From: Actinomadura barringtoniae
GTDB taxonomy: Bacteria; Actinomycetota; Actinomycetes; Streptosporangiales; Streptosporangiaceae
DNA length: 64,000 bases
NCBI RefSeq assembly: GCF_017573505.1
Contig: NZ_JAGEOJ010000002.1
Span: forward strand, 1-64,000
Reading direction: 5' to 3'
Shown: positions 33,087 through 40,713 of the stretch, one piece after another
Position numbering within the stretch: position 1 is the stretch's first letter
Layout of the letters: each line of letters begins with the position of its first letter
Translations under genes and position numbers: made by a program
Notes under the pieces: generated by a model
The model's database searches: none
What the model saw: only the letters and a program-made list of their open reading frames with translations
What the model was told of the DNA's origin: nothing

Positions 33087-33104
33087 CGATACGCAACCGT
33101 ATCG
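33087..33104. promoter_or_regulatory. operator-like dyad 2 upstream of the MFS/TetR operon
   Basis: CGATACG-CAAC-CGTATCG is a perfect 7-bp dyad with a 4-bp spacer, the usual TetR-family operator form. Its half-sites are identical to those at 33045 except for one base. It lies between the exporter gene and panB. Confidence 0.65.
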
Positions 33105-33249
33105 TTTCGAAATGCCATGGCCGGTGGAGTGATCTACGGCACCCGGGTCCACAGGGGAATCCGATGGGCTATCGCAATCGTTGTGTCTATGGCATCGTCG
33201 ATGCAGTCCGGGTACGCCGCAGTGGCGCCTCGAGACGTGGAGGTTTGCC

Positions 33250-34098
33250 GTGTCTTCTTCTGTTTCCCCTGCTCAGCCGACCGCGCTCTACGGCGGCAAG
33301 AGCAACAGGCGAGTCACCGTACGCGACATCGCCGCCGCCAAGGAACGCCACGAGAAGTGGCCCATGCTGACCGCCTACGACGCCCTCACCGCGCGGGTGT
33401 TCGACGAGGCCGGGATCCCCGTGCTGCTCGTCGGCGACTCCGCCGCGATGGTCGTCTACGGCTACGACTCGACGATCCCGGTGACCGTCGACGACCTCAT
33501 CCCGCTGACCGCCGCGGTCGTCCGCGGCTCCCAGCGCGCGATGGTGGTCGCCGACCTGCCGTTCGGCTCCTACCAGGCCAGCGTCACCGAGGGCCTGGCC
33601 ACCGCCACCCGCTTCCTCAAGGAGACCGGCGCGCACGCCGTGAAGCTCGAGGGCGGCCGGCGCGTGCTGCCGCAGGCCGAGGCGATGGTCGCCGCCGGCA
33701 TCCCGGTGATGGGCCACCTCGGCCTCACCCCGCAGTCGGTGAACGTCTTCGGCGGCTACCGCGTGCAGGGCCGCGGCCAGGCGGGCGACGAGCTCATGGC
33801 CGACGCCAAGGCGCTGGAGGCCGCGGGCGCGTTCTCGGTCGTGCTCGAATGCGTCCCCGAGGACCTGGCCGCCAAGGTCACCGCCTCGCTGTCGATCCCG
33901 ACCATCGGCATCGGCGCGGGCCCCGACACCGACGCGCAGGTGCTCGTCTGGCAGGACATGGCGGGCCTCACGCCGCACACCGCCAAGTTCGTCAAGAAGT
34001 TCGCCGACATGCAGACCGTGCTCGGCGACGCCGCTCGCGAGTACGCCGACGAGGTCGTGGGCGGGGCCTTCCCGGCCCAGGAGCACACCTACCACTGA
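33250..34098 (+). CDS. panB: 3-methyl-2-oxobutanoate hydroxymethyltransferase
   Basis: The gene encodes 282 residues from GTG 33250, preceded by GGAGG at 33239; upstream extension to 33181 is not conserved. PanB makes ketopantoate from 2-oxoisovalerate and methylene-tetrahydrofolate, the first step of pantothenate synthesis. Signature stretches are [32 protein letters not shown] (metal ligand Asp), [26 protein letters not shown], the catalytic Glu in LECVPEDLA and [18 protein letters not shown]. The decameric TIM-barrel family is about 260-285 residues, so length fits. No panC or panD is nearby. Transcription probably ends at the palindrome at 34108. Confidence 0.96.
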   Translation: MSSSVSPAQPTALYGGKSNRRVTVRDIAAAKERHEKWPMLTAYDALTARVFDEAGIPVLLVGDSAAMVVYGYDSTIPVTVDDLIPLTAAVVRGSQRAMVVADLPFGSYQASVTEGLATATRFLKETGAHAVKLEGGRRVLPQAEAMVAAGIPVMGHLGLTPQSVNVFGGYRVQGRGQAGDELMADAKALEAAGAFSVVLECVPEDLAAKVTASLSIPTIGIGAGPDTDAQVLVWQDMAGLTPHTAKFVKKFADMQTVLGDAAREYADEVVGGAFPAQEHTYH

Positions 34099-34107
34099 CC
34101 CACCAAC

Positions 34108-34172
34108 ACGCCGATCTTGCTCTCAGCGCCCCTTACCGCACCGAAACGGGGCGCTGAGAGCAAGATCGGCGT
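34108..34172. terminator. 25-bp palindrome, second member of the dispersed family
   Basis: The arms 34108-34132 and 34148-34172 are perfectly complementary over 25 bp with a 15-nt loop and are followed by TTTTA. It lies 9 bp after the panB stop and touches the stop of the convergent membrane-protein gene at 34174. Relative to the copy at 11377, base pairs in the stem change by matched substitutions on both arms. Confidence 0.87.
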
Positions 34173-34173
34173 T

Positions 34174-34923
34174 TTATGTGCCGTCGGGGCGGGAGCGGGC
34201 GTGCTCCACGCGGGCACCGCCGTCGCCGTTCACCTCGTTCGGCGGCTCGCGCCGCGGCTCGGGGATCGGGATCGCCGGGGTCGTCCGGATCTCCTCCCCC
34301 AGCGCCTTCACGGCCTCGCCGACCACGTCGGGACCGGCCACGTTGATCAGCAGCAGCCCGAGGTTCAGCGCCTTCTGCCGGTCGGTCATGTCGTCGCCGC
34401 TGCCCGCCAGCGCGTCGACGGCGGTGCGCAGGTCCGCCTGCACCTCGGCCGACACGTTGGCGAGCAGCCCGAGGCAGTACGTCGGCAGAGCGAGGCGGGC
34501 CTTGGCGAACGAGATGTCCCGCATGATCTCGCTGGCCTCCTGCGCCCGGATCCGCGCCTGCATCCGGTCCACGCCGCGGTCGGCGGCCGACAGCAGCGAA
34601 GTCAGCAGCGTGCTCGGGCCGACCGCGACGTCCTCGTCGCCGACCCGCACCGTGAACACGGCACTGCGGAAGATCATCATGGAGCCGAGGCTGGCGGCCA
34701 GCACCTGGGTGGCGGCCGCGGTCGCCGCCGACTTCACCCCGAACTCCCAGTGGAAGGTGTGGAGCAGGAACAGCGAACCCGCCGCCGCGCCCCCGTTGAT
34801 GAGAACGTACGCCCAGGTGCTCGGGACGCGCACCAGCTTGGCCGGGTGATCGCGGTAACGGCTGATGAGCTCGGCGACGCCGACCAGGCAGCTCAGCAGC
34901 ACCGCGACGACGTATCCGATCAT
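34174..34923 (-). CDS. membrane protein of unknown function
   Basis: The gene encodes 249 residues. Hydrophobic segments lie at about 2-18 (GYVVAVLLSCLVGVAELI), 37-55 and 65-90. A long soluble domain follows, with a helical stretch ADRGVDRMQARIRAQEASEIMRD and a low-complexity, charged tail (PIPEPRREPPNE). I do not recognise the family. ATG 34923 overlaps the stop of the upstream winged-helix gene by one base (TGATG), so the two are coupled. Neighbours are panB (convergent) and a K+ channel gene upstream, which do not suggest a job. Confidence 0.7.
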   Translation of the reverse strand: MIGYVVAVLLSCLVGVAELISRYRDHPAKLVRVPSTWAYVLINGGAAAGSLFLLHTFHWEFGVKSAATAAATQVLAASLGSMMIFRSAVFTVRVGDEDVAVGPSTLLTSLLSAADRGVDRMQARIRAQEASEIMRDISFAKARLALPTYCLGLLANVSAEVQADLRTAVDALAGSGDDMTDRQKALNLGLLLINVAGPDVVGEAVKALGEEIRTTPAIPIPEPRREPPNEVNGDGGARVEHARSRPDGT

Positions 34924-35213
34924 CAGGTCCGCCGGACCACCTCGTCGACCTCGCGTTCGACCGTGACCAGGCCGCGGTCGCGCAGCGCCTCGACGGCGTC
35001 GGCGACCTCCAGCAGGCCGAGGCCGGTCGCGTGGTGGATCTGCTCGACCGAGCGCGGGCCGCCGTCCAGCTGGTTCAGCACGCGGCGGCAGTCGTCGGGC
35101 AGACCGGCCAGGTCCCTGCGCTCAGGCTCGATGTGCGGGTTGCCCGGGCCGCCGCCCCGTCCCGAGGTCGTGAGGAACGTGCTCCACGGGTCCGCCGAGC
35201 GGCTCTGCCTCAT
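34923..35213 (-). CDS. small winged-helix-like protein
   Basis: The gene encodes 96 residues. The C-terminal 60 residues (CRRVLNQLDGGPRSVEQIHH... to ...DRGLVTVEREV) have the pattern of a winged helix: helices around GPRSVEQIHHATGLGLLEVAD, then a wing. The N-terminal 30 residues are Gly/Pro-rich and disordered. It could be a regulator or a protein-interaction wHTH; there is no ligand domain. It is coupled to the downstream membrane protein by a 1-nt overlap, so the pair probably functions together. Function not assigned. Confidence 0.65.
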   Translation of the reverse strand: MRQSRSADPWSTFLTTSGRGGGPGNPHIEPERRDLAGLPDDCRRVLNQLDGGPRSVEQIHHATGLGLLEVADAVEALRDRGLVTVEREVDEVVRRT

Positions 35214-35261
35214 GTCCCACCTGCCCTGTCGAATTCAGATGATACGACGCGGGGCGGGACG

Positions 35262-36359
35262 TTACCGTTCCTGCGGCTCCACAGTCTCGTCGTCGTCACG
35301 GGAGCCGTGGAAGCCGTGGGAGTCGTGAGCGTCGTTGTGGCGGGACTTCACGACCACGAGCCGGTCCCCCGCCCGCAACCGCGCGCACTGCTCGTCGTCG
35401 TAGGGCAGCGTCCGGCCGTCGCGGACGACGGCGAGCACGGGTTCGGGGACGGCGCGGATCGGCTCGCCGGCCTCCTCGGGGCGGATCGCCCGTTCGGCCA
35501 GGTCCAGGCCGGTGCCCTGCTCGATCAGGTCCTCGATGACCTCGCTGACGTGCGGCTGGGTCGCCGAGACGCCGAGCAGGCGCCCGGCCGCCTCGGAGGA
35601 GGTGACGACGTGGTCGGCGCCGCTCTGCCGCAGCAGCTGGAGGTTCTCCGACTCGCGCGCGGAGGCCTGGATGCCCGCCGTGGCGTTCAGGTGCCGCGCG
35701 GAGAGGGTGACGAGCACGGCGGTGTCGTCGCGGGGGGTCGCCACCACGACCTCCCTGGCGCGGTGCACGGCCGCCTGCCGCAGAACCGAGTTGCGGGTCG
35801 CGTCGCCGACGACCCCGGCGAACCCCGCCTCGGCGGCCTCGGCGACGACCCGCGGGTCGGGGTCGACCACGACGATCGCGTCGCGTTCGACGCCGCCGGC
35901 CAGCAGGGTCTTGATGGCGCTACGGCCCTTCGTGCCGTAGCCGACCACCACGATGTGATCGCGCACCCGGGTCCTCCAACGCGACAGCCGCCAGTCCTGC
36001 CGGGTGCGCTCCGCGAGCACCTCGAGGGTCGTGCCGACGAGGACGATCAGGAACAGCACCCGTACGGGCGTGATGAAGATGGTGTTGACCAGCCGGGCGG
36101 ACGGGCTCACCGGCGCGATGTCGCCGTAGCCGGTCGTCGAGATGGTCACCGTGGAGTAGTAGAAGCAGTCGAGCAGGCTCAGCGGGCCGCCCGCCGAGTC
36201 CTTGTAGCCGTCGCGGTCGAAGTAGACGGCGAAGACCACGGCGAGCAGCAGCGCCGCGGCGAACCCCAGCCGGTAGAGCACCGAGCGCAACGGCCCGATC
36301 TTGGGTGAGGGCAGCAGCACGCGCGCCCGCCGCGGATCCACCCCCGTCCTCACGATCAC
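35262..36359 (-). CDS. two-TM potassium channel with RCK (TrkA-N/TrkA-C) regulatory domain
   Basis: The gene encodes 365 residues. The pore module is at about residues 25-115: a first helix (LGFAAALLLAVVFAVYF), the selectivity filter TISTTGYGDIAP and a second helix ending VLFLIVLVGTTLEVL. The RCK domain begins with the Rossmann motif VVVGYGTKGRSAI (about 140), followed by VVDPDPRV and GDATRNSVL. A TrkA-C-like segment follows at about 285-345. The tail is His/Asp-rich. It probably forms a K+ channel gated by nucleotide or ion binding to the RCK ring, like MthK. It is monocistronic on its strand. Confidence 0.9.
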   Translation of the reverse strand: MIVRTGVDPRRARVLLPSPKIGPLRSVLYRLGFAAALLLAVVFAVYFDRDGYKDSAGGPLSLLDCFYYSTVTISTTGYGDIAPVSPSARLVNTIFITPVRVLFLIVLVGTTLEVLAERTRQDWRLSRWRTRVRDHIVVVGYGTKGRSAIKTLLAGGVERDAIVVVDPDPRVVAEAAEAGFAGVVGDATRNSVLRQAAVHRAREVVVATPRDDTAVLVTLSARHLNATAGIQASARESENLQLLRQSGADHVVTSSEAAGRLLGVSATQPHVSEVIEDLIEQGTGLDLAERAIRPEEAGEPIRAVPEPVLAVVRDGRTLPYDDEQCARLRAGDRLVVVKSRHNDAHDSHGFHGSRDDDETVEPQER

Positions 36360-36469
36360 CCACCGTACGCGTCACCGCGTGCCCGGCGGCGGATCCACGC
36401 CGAACGGCCGCGATCACACACCGCGGCCGTTTCACGCGTCGGCCCTGCCGTCACACGCAGAAGCCGCGA

Positions 36470-37162
36470 TCACACGTCGGTGATGCGGAGGCCCGCGTGC
36501 GCCTTGTAGCGGCGGTTGATGGAGATCAGGTTGGCGGTGAACGCCTCGACCTGGTGCGCGTTGCGCAGGCGGCCGCCGTAGATGCCGCGCATGCCGGGGA
36601 TGCGGGCGGCGAGGCCGCGCACGAGGTCGGTCGCGTCGCGGTCGTCGCCGAGCACCAGGACGTCCAGTTCCATCTCGTCGACCTCGGGGTCGAGCAGCAG
36701 CTTGGCCGAGACGTGGTGGAACGCGGCGACGACGCGGCTCTCGGTGAGCACGGCGGCGGCCTGCTGGGCGGCGCTGCCCTCCTCGACCGGCAGCGGGAAG
36801 GCGCCCTGCTTGTCGAAGCCCATCGGGTTCACGCAGTCGACGACGATCTTCCCGGCCAGCTCGGCGCGCAGCGACTCCAGCGTGGCCTTGTGGCCGTCCC
36901 ACGGGACCGCGACGATCACGACGTCGGCCTCGCTCGCGGCGGCGTGGTTCTCCGCGCCGCGGACCGGCAGGCCCTCCCCCAGCGCGTCGGCGGCCTGCTG
37001 GGCGCGCTCGGCCTTGCGGGAGCCGATGATGACCTCGTGGCCCGCCAGCGCGAAGCGGCGCGCCAGGCCGCCGCCCTGGTCGCCGGTGCCGCCGAGGATG
37101 CCGATCTTCAGCCCGGTCACGTCCGGCAGGTCGTGGGGAGTCTTCTGCTGCTCCTGAGTCAT
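36470..37162 (-). CDS. npdG: NADPH-dependent F420 reductase
   Basis: The gene encodes 230 residues from ATG 37162, at the family-typical N-terminus; the frame continues far upstream antisense to another gene. It moves hydride between NADPH and coenzyme F420. The Rossmann motif GILGGTGDQGGGLARRFA (about residues 18-35), the NADP ribose-phosphate binding SRKAERA and VPWDGH, DCVNPMGFDK and FHHVSAKLLLDPE are characteristic of Fno/NpdG. It supplies F420H2 for enzymes such as the LLM oxidoreductase at 59.6-60.6 kb. It is divergent from an uncharacterised gene. Confidence 0.9.
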   Translation of the reverse strand: MTQEQQKTPHDLPDVTGLKIGILGGTGDQGGGLARRFALAGHEVIIGSRKAERAQQAADALGEGLPVRGAENHAAASEADVVIVAVPWDGHKATLESLRAELAGKIVVDCVNPMGFDKQGAFPLPVEEGSAAQQAAAVLTESRVVAAFHHVSAKLLLDPEVDEMELDVLVLGDDRDATDLVRGLAARIPGMRGIYGGRLRNAHQVEAFTANLISINRRYKAHAGLRITDV

Positions 37163-37228
37163 GCTCTTGAGTTTGCCAGGTAAGGCCGAACGGGATTCCG
37201 CTGCCCTCCCCGATGCCCGTGCGGCACC

Positions 37229-37840
37229 ATGGGTCTGGTGGACGCCGACCAGGTGACGATGCTGCGAGAAGTACTGGCCGCAACCGGCTGGCTGGAGCGG
37301 ACCGGCGAGTTCGGGCGGGCGCTGCGGGCCAGCGCGCGGACGCCGGGCGGACTGCTCCTGGTGGGCACCCCGGCCGAGGACCCCTGGCATCTGGCCGCCC
37401 ATCTGGACGACGAGAGCCGGCTGGCCTCGCTCCCTGGCCTGGCCCCGACGCTGGTCCGCTGGAAGCCGCCGGAGGACGCGCCGCCGCACCTGCGGATCGG
37501 CCTGGACCGGCTGGAGGCGGCGCGGCGCGGCGAGACGCTGTTCGTGGTCGCCGAGGAGGCCGCGCCCGATCCCCTGCTGGAACGGGTGGACGACGCCCGC
37601 CGCACCGGCGCGGTCATCCTGGCGCTCGAGGGCGGCGACAAGGAGTTGCAGGGGCTGGCGCACGAGGCCCTGACCGTGCCCGCCGCCGAGCCGCTGGTCT
37701 CGTTCGACGGCGCCCAGCACCTGGTCAGCATGGCCGCGGGCGACCAGCAGGAGCGGGTCAAACGCGGCGGGCTGCGCACCCGGCTGGCCCGGCTGCTGGA
37801 CACGATCAGCGGGCCGGGACCCGACCGCGACGCCCCCTAA
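37229..37840 (+). CDS. uncharacterised cytosolic protein
   Basis: The gene encodes 203 residues from ATG 37229 (GTG 37238 is possible). It is soluble, acidic overall, with no membrane segment or signal. Recognisable stretches are a helical N-terminus (MLREVLAATGWLERTG), GGLLLVGTPAEDPWHLAAHLDDE, LFVVAEEAAPDPLLERV and a basic C-terminus (KRGGLRTRLARLLDTI). Alternating hydrophobic beta-strand patterns suggest an alpha/beta fold. I recognise no catalytic motif and no family name. It diverges from npdG (66 bp), so shared regulation is possible. Confidence 0.7.
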   Translation: MGLVDADQVTMLREVLAATGWLERTGEFGRALRASARTPGGLLLVGTPAEDPWHLAAHLDDESRLASLPGLAPTLVRWKPPEDAPPHLRIGLDRLEAARRGETLFVVAEEAAPDPLLERVDDARRTGAVILALEGGDKELQGLAHEALTVPAAEPLVSFDGAQHLVSMAAGDQQERVKRGGLRTRLARLLDTISGPGPDRDAP

Positions 37841-37854
37841 GACCGACGAAGTCG

Positions 37855-37889
37855 GCCCGGGGGGCGTGGGGGGTCGCCCCCCCTCGGGC
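37855..37889. terminator. GC-rich hairpin after the uncharacterised gene
   Basis: GCCCG + GGGGGCG on the left (37855-37866) pair with CGCCCCC and CGGGC on the right (37875-37889), with a CCT bulge and an 8-nt loop. It starts 15 bp after the stop codon and is followed by AAAAA rather than T, so termination on the plus strand is plausible but not certain. Confidence 0.45.
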
Positions 37890-37920
37890 AAAAACTGACC
37901 AACCTGGAAAAATGCCCGAT

Positions 37921-38841
37921 ATGAGCACATCTGAGGACTATCGGGTCCAGTTCGACGCCGAGCTGACGTTCCGTAACGGCGGCGGCCTGCGGGTCCAGGA
38001 GTTCCGGCTGGACATCCCCGGCGACGACATCTCCGACGAGGACCTCGGCGCCCTGCTCGTCCGCCACCTGGGCCTGCTCATGGTCGACAAGGTCGCGATC
38101 TCCGGCAAGACCTTGCTGCGTGAGCCCCACAAGGGGTCGCGCGGCGTCGCCCGGAGCACCGCCGGGAGCGAGGCCGCCGAACGGCGCGTGATCGACCTGA
38201 GCCACGTCCTGCGGGACGGGATCATCACCACCCCGGGGCTGCCCGGCCCGGAGATCGGCGACCACCTGCGGCGCGAGGACAGCGCGGGCAGTTACGCGCC
38301 CGGGACCAGCTTCCAGTTCGACCGGATCTCGATGATCTCGGGCACCGGCACCTACGTGGACAGCCCCAACCACCGCTTCGCCGAGGGCGCCGACGTCGCG
38401 GGCCTGCCGCTGGCGCGCCTGGCCGACCTGGACGGACTCGTCGTGCGCGTCACCGACGGCCGCCGGCCGGTCGACCGGAACGCGCTGCTCCCCTACGACG
38501 TGCGCGGCCGGGCCGTCCTCATCCAGACGGGCTGGGACCGGCACTGGAACACCCCGGACTACGCCTCGGGCGAGCACCCGTTCGTCACCCTGGACGGCGC
38601 CGCGTGGCTGGCCGCCGAGGGGGCCGTGCTGGTCGGCATCGACACGATCAACATCGACGACACCACCGACCCCGACCGCCCCGCCCACACCACGCTGCTG
38701 GCCGCCGGCATCCCCATCGTCGAGCACCTGACCGGCCTGGCCCAGCTTCCCCCCGACGGCTTCCGCTTCCACGCCGCGCCGCCCGCCGCCGAGGGCATGT
38801 CGTCGTTCACCGTCCGCGCCTACGCGGTGGTGAGCTCCTAG
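37921..38841 (+). CDS. cyclase/kynurenine formamidase-like protein fused to an N-terminal small domain
   Basis: The gene encodes 306 residues from ATG 37921 (ATG 37912, three codons earlier, is possible). Residues 1-75 form a separate unit (FDAELTFRNGGGLRVQEFRL...GLLMVDKVAI) of unknown function. From about residue 88 the PF04199 cyclase fold begins: VIDLSHVLRDGI, SGTGTYVDSPNHRF (metal-binding D-x-P-x-H), ILIQTGWDRHW-like strand (VLIQTGWDRHW), GIDTINIDD and IPIVEHLTGL. Family members hydrolyse N-formylkynurenine or related amides with a divalent metal; the substrate here is unknown. The stop overlaps that of the convergent small gene in CTAG. Confidence 0.83.
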   Translation: MSTSEDYRVQFDAELTFRNGGGLRVQEFRLDIPGDDISDEDLGALLVRHLGLLMVDKVAISGKTLLREPHKGSRGVARSTAGSEAAERRVIDLSHVLRDGIITTPGLPGPEIGDHLRREDSAGSYAPGTSFQFDRISMISGTGTYVDSPNHRFAEGADVAGLPLARLADLDGLVVRVTDGRRPVDRNALLPYDVRGRAVLIQTGWDRHWNTPDYASGEHPFVTLDGAAWLAAEGAVLVGIDTINIDDTTDPDRPAHTTLLAAGIPIVEHLTGLAQLPPDGFRFHAAPPAAEGMSSFTVRAYAVVSS

Positions 38842-39032
38842 TCGCCGTCGAAGGCCTCGTCCTGCTTCTTCCAGGCCTCGTTGCGCTCGCGGGCCGTCGC
38901 CAGGGCGCCGGCGGCCTCCGCCTCGCTCCGGTACGGCCCCATGCGGTCCTTGTTCGGGCAGCCGGCGCCGTGCTCCACCTTCATGTGGCGGAGACAGAAC
39001 CACCAGTCGCCGTCGTTGTCCAGATCGCTCAT
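38838..39032 (-). CDS. conserved small protein, possible zinc-binding
   Basis: The gene encodes 64 residues. The pattern WWFCLRHMKVEHGAGCPNKDRMGPY holds Cys, His, His and Cys spaced as in a compact metal site; a charged helix follows (SEAEAAGALATARERNEAWKK). The protein is short, soluble and begins MSDLDNDGD. It lies divergent from map, and similar small proteins are found beside map in actinobacteria, as far as I recall. Function unknown. Its stop TAG is the reverse complement of the cyclase stop (shared CTAG). Confidence 0.7.
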   Translation of the reverse strand: MSDLDNDGDWWFCLRHMKVEHGAGCPNKDRMGPYRSEAEAAGALATARERNEAWKKQDEAFDGD

Positions 39033-39100
39033 CGAAATCCTCCGATCTTGGTCATGCCTTCGGATTCGTGCCCCGAACCGCCTGACTACACTCCAGGTAT

Positions 39101-39952
39101 ATGACGACCCAACTACTCCGGCCCGGCCACGTCTCGCCCATGCGCAAGGTTCCCGCCCACATTCCGCGCCCGGAGTACGTCGGCAAGAAGCGTCCCAAGA
39201 CCGGTGAGCCGGACGTCAAGACGCCCGAGATCATCGAGAAGATGCGGGTGGCCGGCAGGATCGGCGCGCAGGCGCTGGAGGAGGTCGGCAAGAGCATCAG
39301 GCCCGGGATCACCACCGACGAGCTGGACGTGATCGGGCACGAGTTCCTGCTCGACCACAACGCCTACCCCTCCACGCTGGGCTATCGCGGCTTCCCCAAG
39401 TCGCTCTGCACCTCGATCAACGAGGTGATCTGCCACGGCATCCCCGACGACACCGTGGTGCGGGACGGGGACATCATCAACATCGACATCACCGCGTTCA
39501 TCGACGGCGTGCACGGCGACACCGACGCCACCTACCTGTGCGGTGACGTGGACGAGGAGTCGCGGCTGCTGGTGGAGCGCACCCGCGAGGCCATGATGCG
39601 CGGCATCAAGGCGGTCGCCCCCGGCCGCGCGCTGAACGTGATCGGCCGCGTGATCGAGTCGTACGCCAAGCGCTTCGGCTACGGCGTGGTCCGCGACTTC
39701 ACCGGCCACGGGATCGGCACCACGTTCCACTCCGGCCTGGTCGTGCCGCACTACGACGACCCCTCCGCCACCACGATCATGCAGCCCGGGATGACGTTCA
39801 CGATCGAGCCGATGCTGACGCTGGGAAGCTTCGACTACGACATGTGGAACGACGGCTGGACGGTCGTCACCAAGGACCGCAAGCGGACCGCGCAGTTCGA
39901 GCACACGCTGCTGGTGACCGAGGACGGCCACGAGATCCTGACCCTGCCATGA
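39101..39952 (+). CDS. map: type I methionine aminopeptidase with N-terminal extension
   Basis: The gene encodes 283 residues. The first 40 residues ([19 protein letters not shown]) are the proline-rich linker extension seen in mycobacterial MetAP1c, thought to contact the ribosome. The catalytic pita-bread fold shows all five metal ligands: Asp in [13 protein letters not shown], Asp in GDTDATY, His in GHGIGTTFH, Glu in TIEPMLTLG and Glu in QFEHTLLV. The substrate-pocket Cys is in [15 protein letters not shown]. It removes N-terminal Met from nascent chains. It probably stands alone on its strand. Confidence 0.95.
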   Translation: MTTQLLRPGHVSPMRKVPAHIPRPEYVGKKRPKTGEPDVKTPEIIEKMRVAGRIGAQALEEVGKSIRPGITTDELDVIGHEFLLDHNAYPSTLGYRGFPKSLCTSINEVICHGIPDDTVVRDGDIINIDITAFIDGVHGDTDATYLCGDVDEESRLLVERTREAMMRGIKAVAPGRALNVIGRVIESYAKRFGYGVVRDFTGHGIGTTFHSGLVVPHYDDPSATTIMQPGMTFTIEPMLTLGSFDYDMWNDGWTVVTKDRKRTAQFEHTLLVTEDGHEILTLP

Positions 39953-40007
39953 CACCTGCCTGACCGAGTGTCCACATAACCCATACCGGCTCGGGAGATC
40001 ACCTCCG

Positions 40008-40694
40008 ATGAACGCCCCAGCGCCGTACGAACCGCGGGTCCCCTCCGACAGCATGCCGCCCGGCCGCGCGGCGCTGAGCGTCACCTGGGCCGCGCTGCCC
40101 TTCCTGAGCCTGGGGTACGCGACGCCCTTCACCTTCGCGGCGGCGGCGCTGTGGCGGCGCAGCGCGCATCTGGTGCTGGCCTCGCTCGCCTACATCGGGA
40201 TCTTCACCCTGCTGCTGGTGCTGCTGCCCGACATCGACCAGCCGAGCACCCGCCGGGCCATCGGCATCCTGACGTTCGTGCTGGCGGTGGTGGGCTGCGG
40301 GCACGCCTTCCTGATCCGGCGCCGGGTGTTCGACCCCGACGGGCTGTCGGGCGTGGACAACGACGCGGTGATCGAACGCGTCCGGCGGCAGCGCCTGCTG
40401 CGCGACAAGGCGCGCAAGCTCGCCGCCGGCGATCCGGGCCTGGCCCGCGAGCTGCGCATCGGCCGCCCCGACCTGCCCCGGCAGTACAAGGACGGCGGCC
40501 TGATCGACGTCAACCACGCGCCCGCCGAGGCGCTCACGCTGCTGCCGGGGATCACCCCGGCGCTGGCCGTCAAGATCGAGCGGGTCCGCGCCGAGACCGG
40601 CGGGTTCGTGTCGGCCGAGGAGATGTCGGCCGTGGTCGGGCTGCCGCCCGCGCTGACCTCCGACGTGGCCGACTACGCCGTGTTCCTCCCCTGA
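40008..40694 (+). CDS. membrane protein with C-terminal helix-hairpin-helix (ComEA-like) domain
   Basis: The gene encodes 228 residues. Two or three hydrophobic segments lie at about 25-48, 55-75 and 85-105. A basic linker (RVRRQRLLRDKARKLAAGD) follows, then a helix-hairpin-helix domain at about 165-225: LIDVNHAPAEALTLLPGITPALAVKI and ISAEEM-like FVSAEEMSAVVGLPPAL. This resembles the DNA-binding part of ComEA, but the anchor is multi-pass and the C-terminal domain probably faces the cytosol. A role in DNA uptake is not supported by any competence gene nearby. It may tether DNA or act as a protein-interaction HhH. It is followed by the LigD-type gene after 19 bp. Confidence 0.75.
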   Translation: MNAPAPYEPRVPSDSMPPGRAALSVTWAALPFLSLGYATPFTFAAAALWRRSAHLVLASLAYIGIFTLLLVLLPDIDQPSTRRAIGILTFVLAVVGCGHAFLIRRRVFDPDGLSGVDNDAVIERVRRQRLLRDKARKLAAGDPGLARELRIGRPDLPRQYKDGGLIDVNHAPAEALTLLPGITPALAVKIERVRAETGGFVSAEEMSAVVGLPPALTSDVADYAVFLP

Positions 40695-40713
40695 TCGGGG
40701 TAGGTGACAGGGT

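Noticed and set aside
36470..37930. 486-codon frame for npdG
   Set aside because: The upstream 256 codons lie opposite the 37229-37840 gene and are low complexity; the family N-terminus begins at ATG 37162.
40008..40694. ComEA competence protein
   Set aside because: The HhH is similar, but the N-terminal part has several membrane segments and no comEC or type IV pilin gene is nearby.
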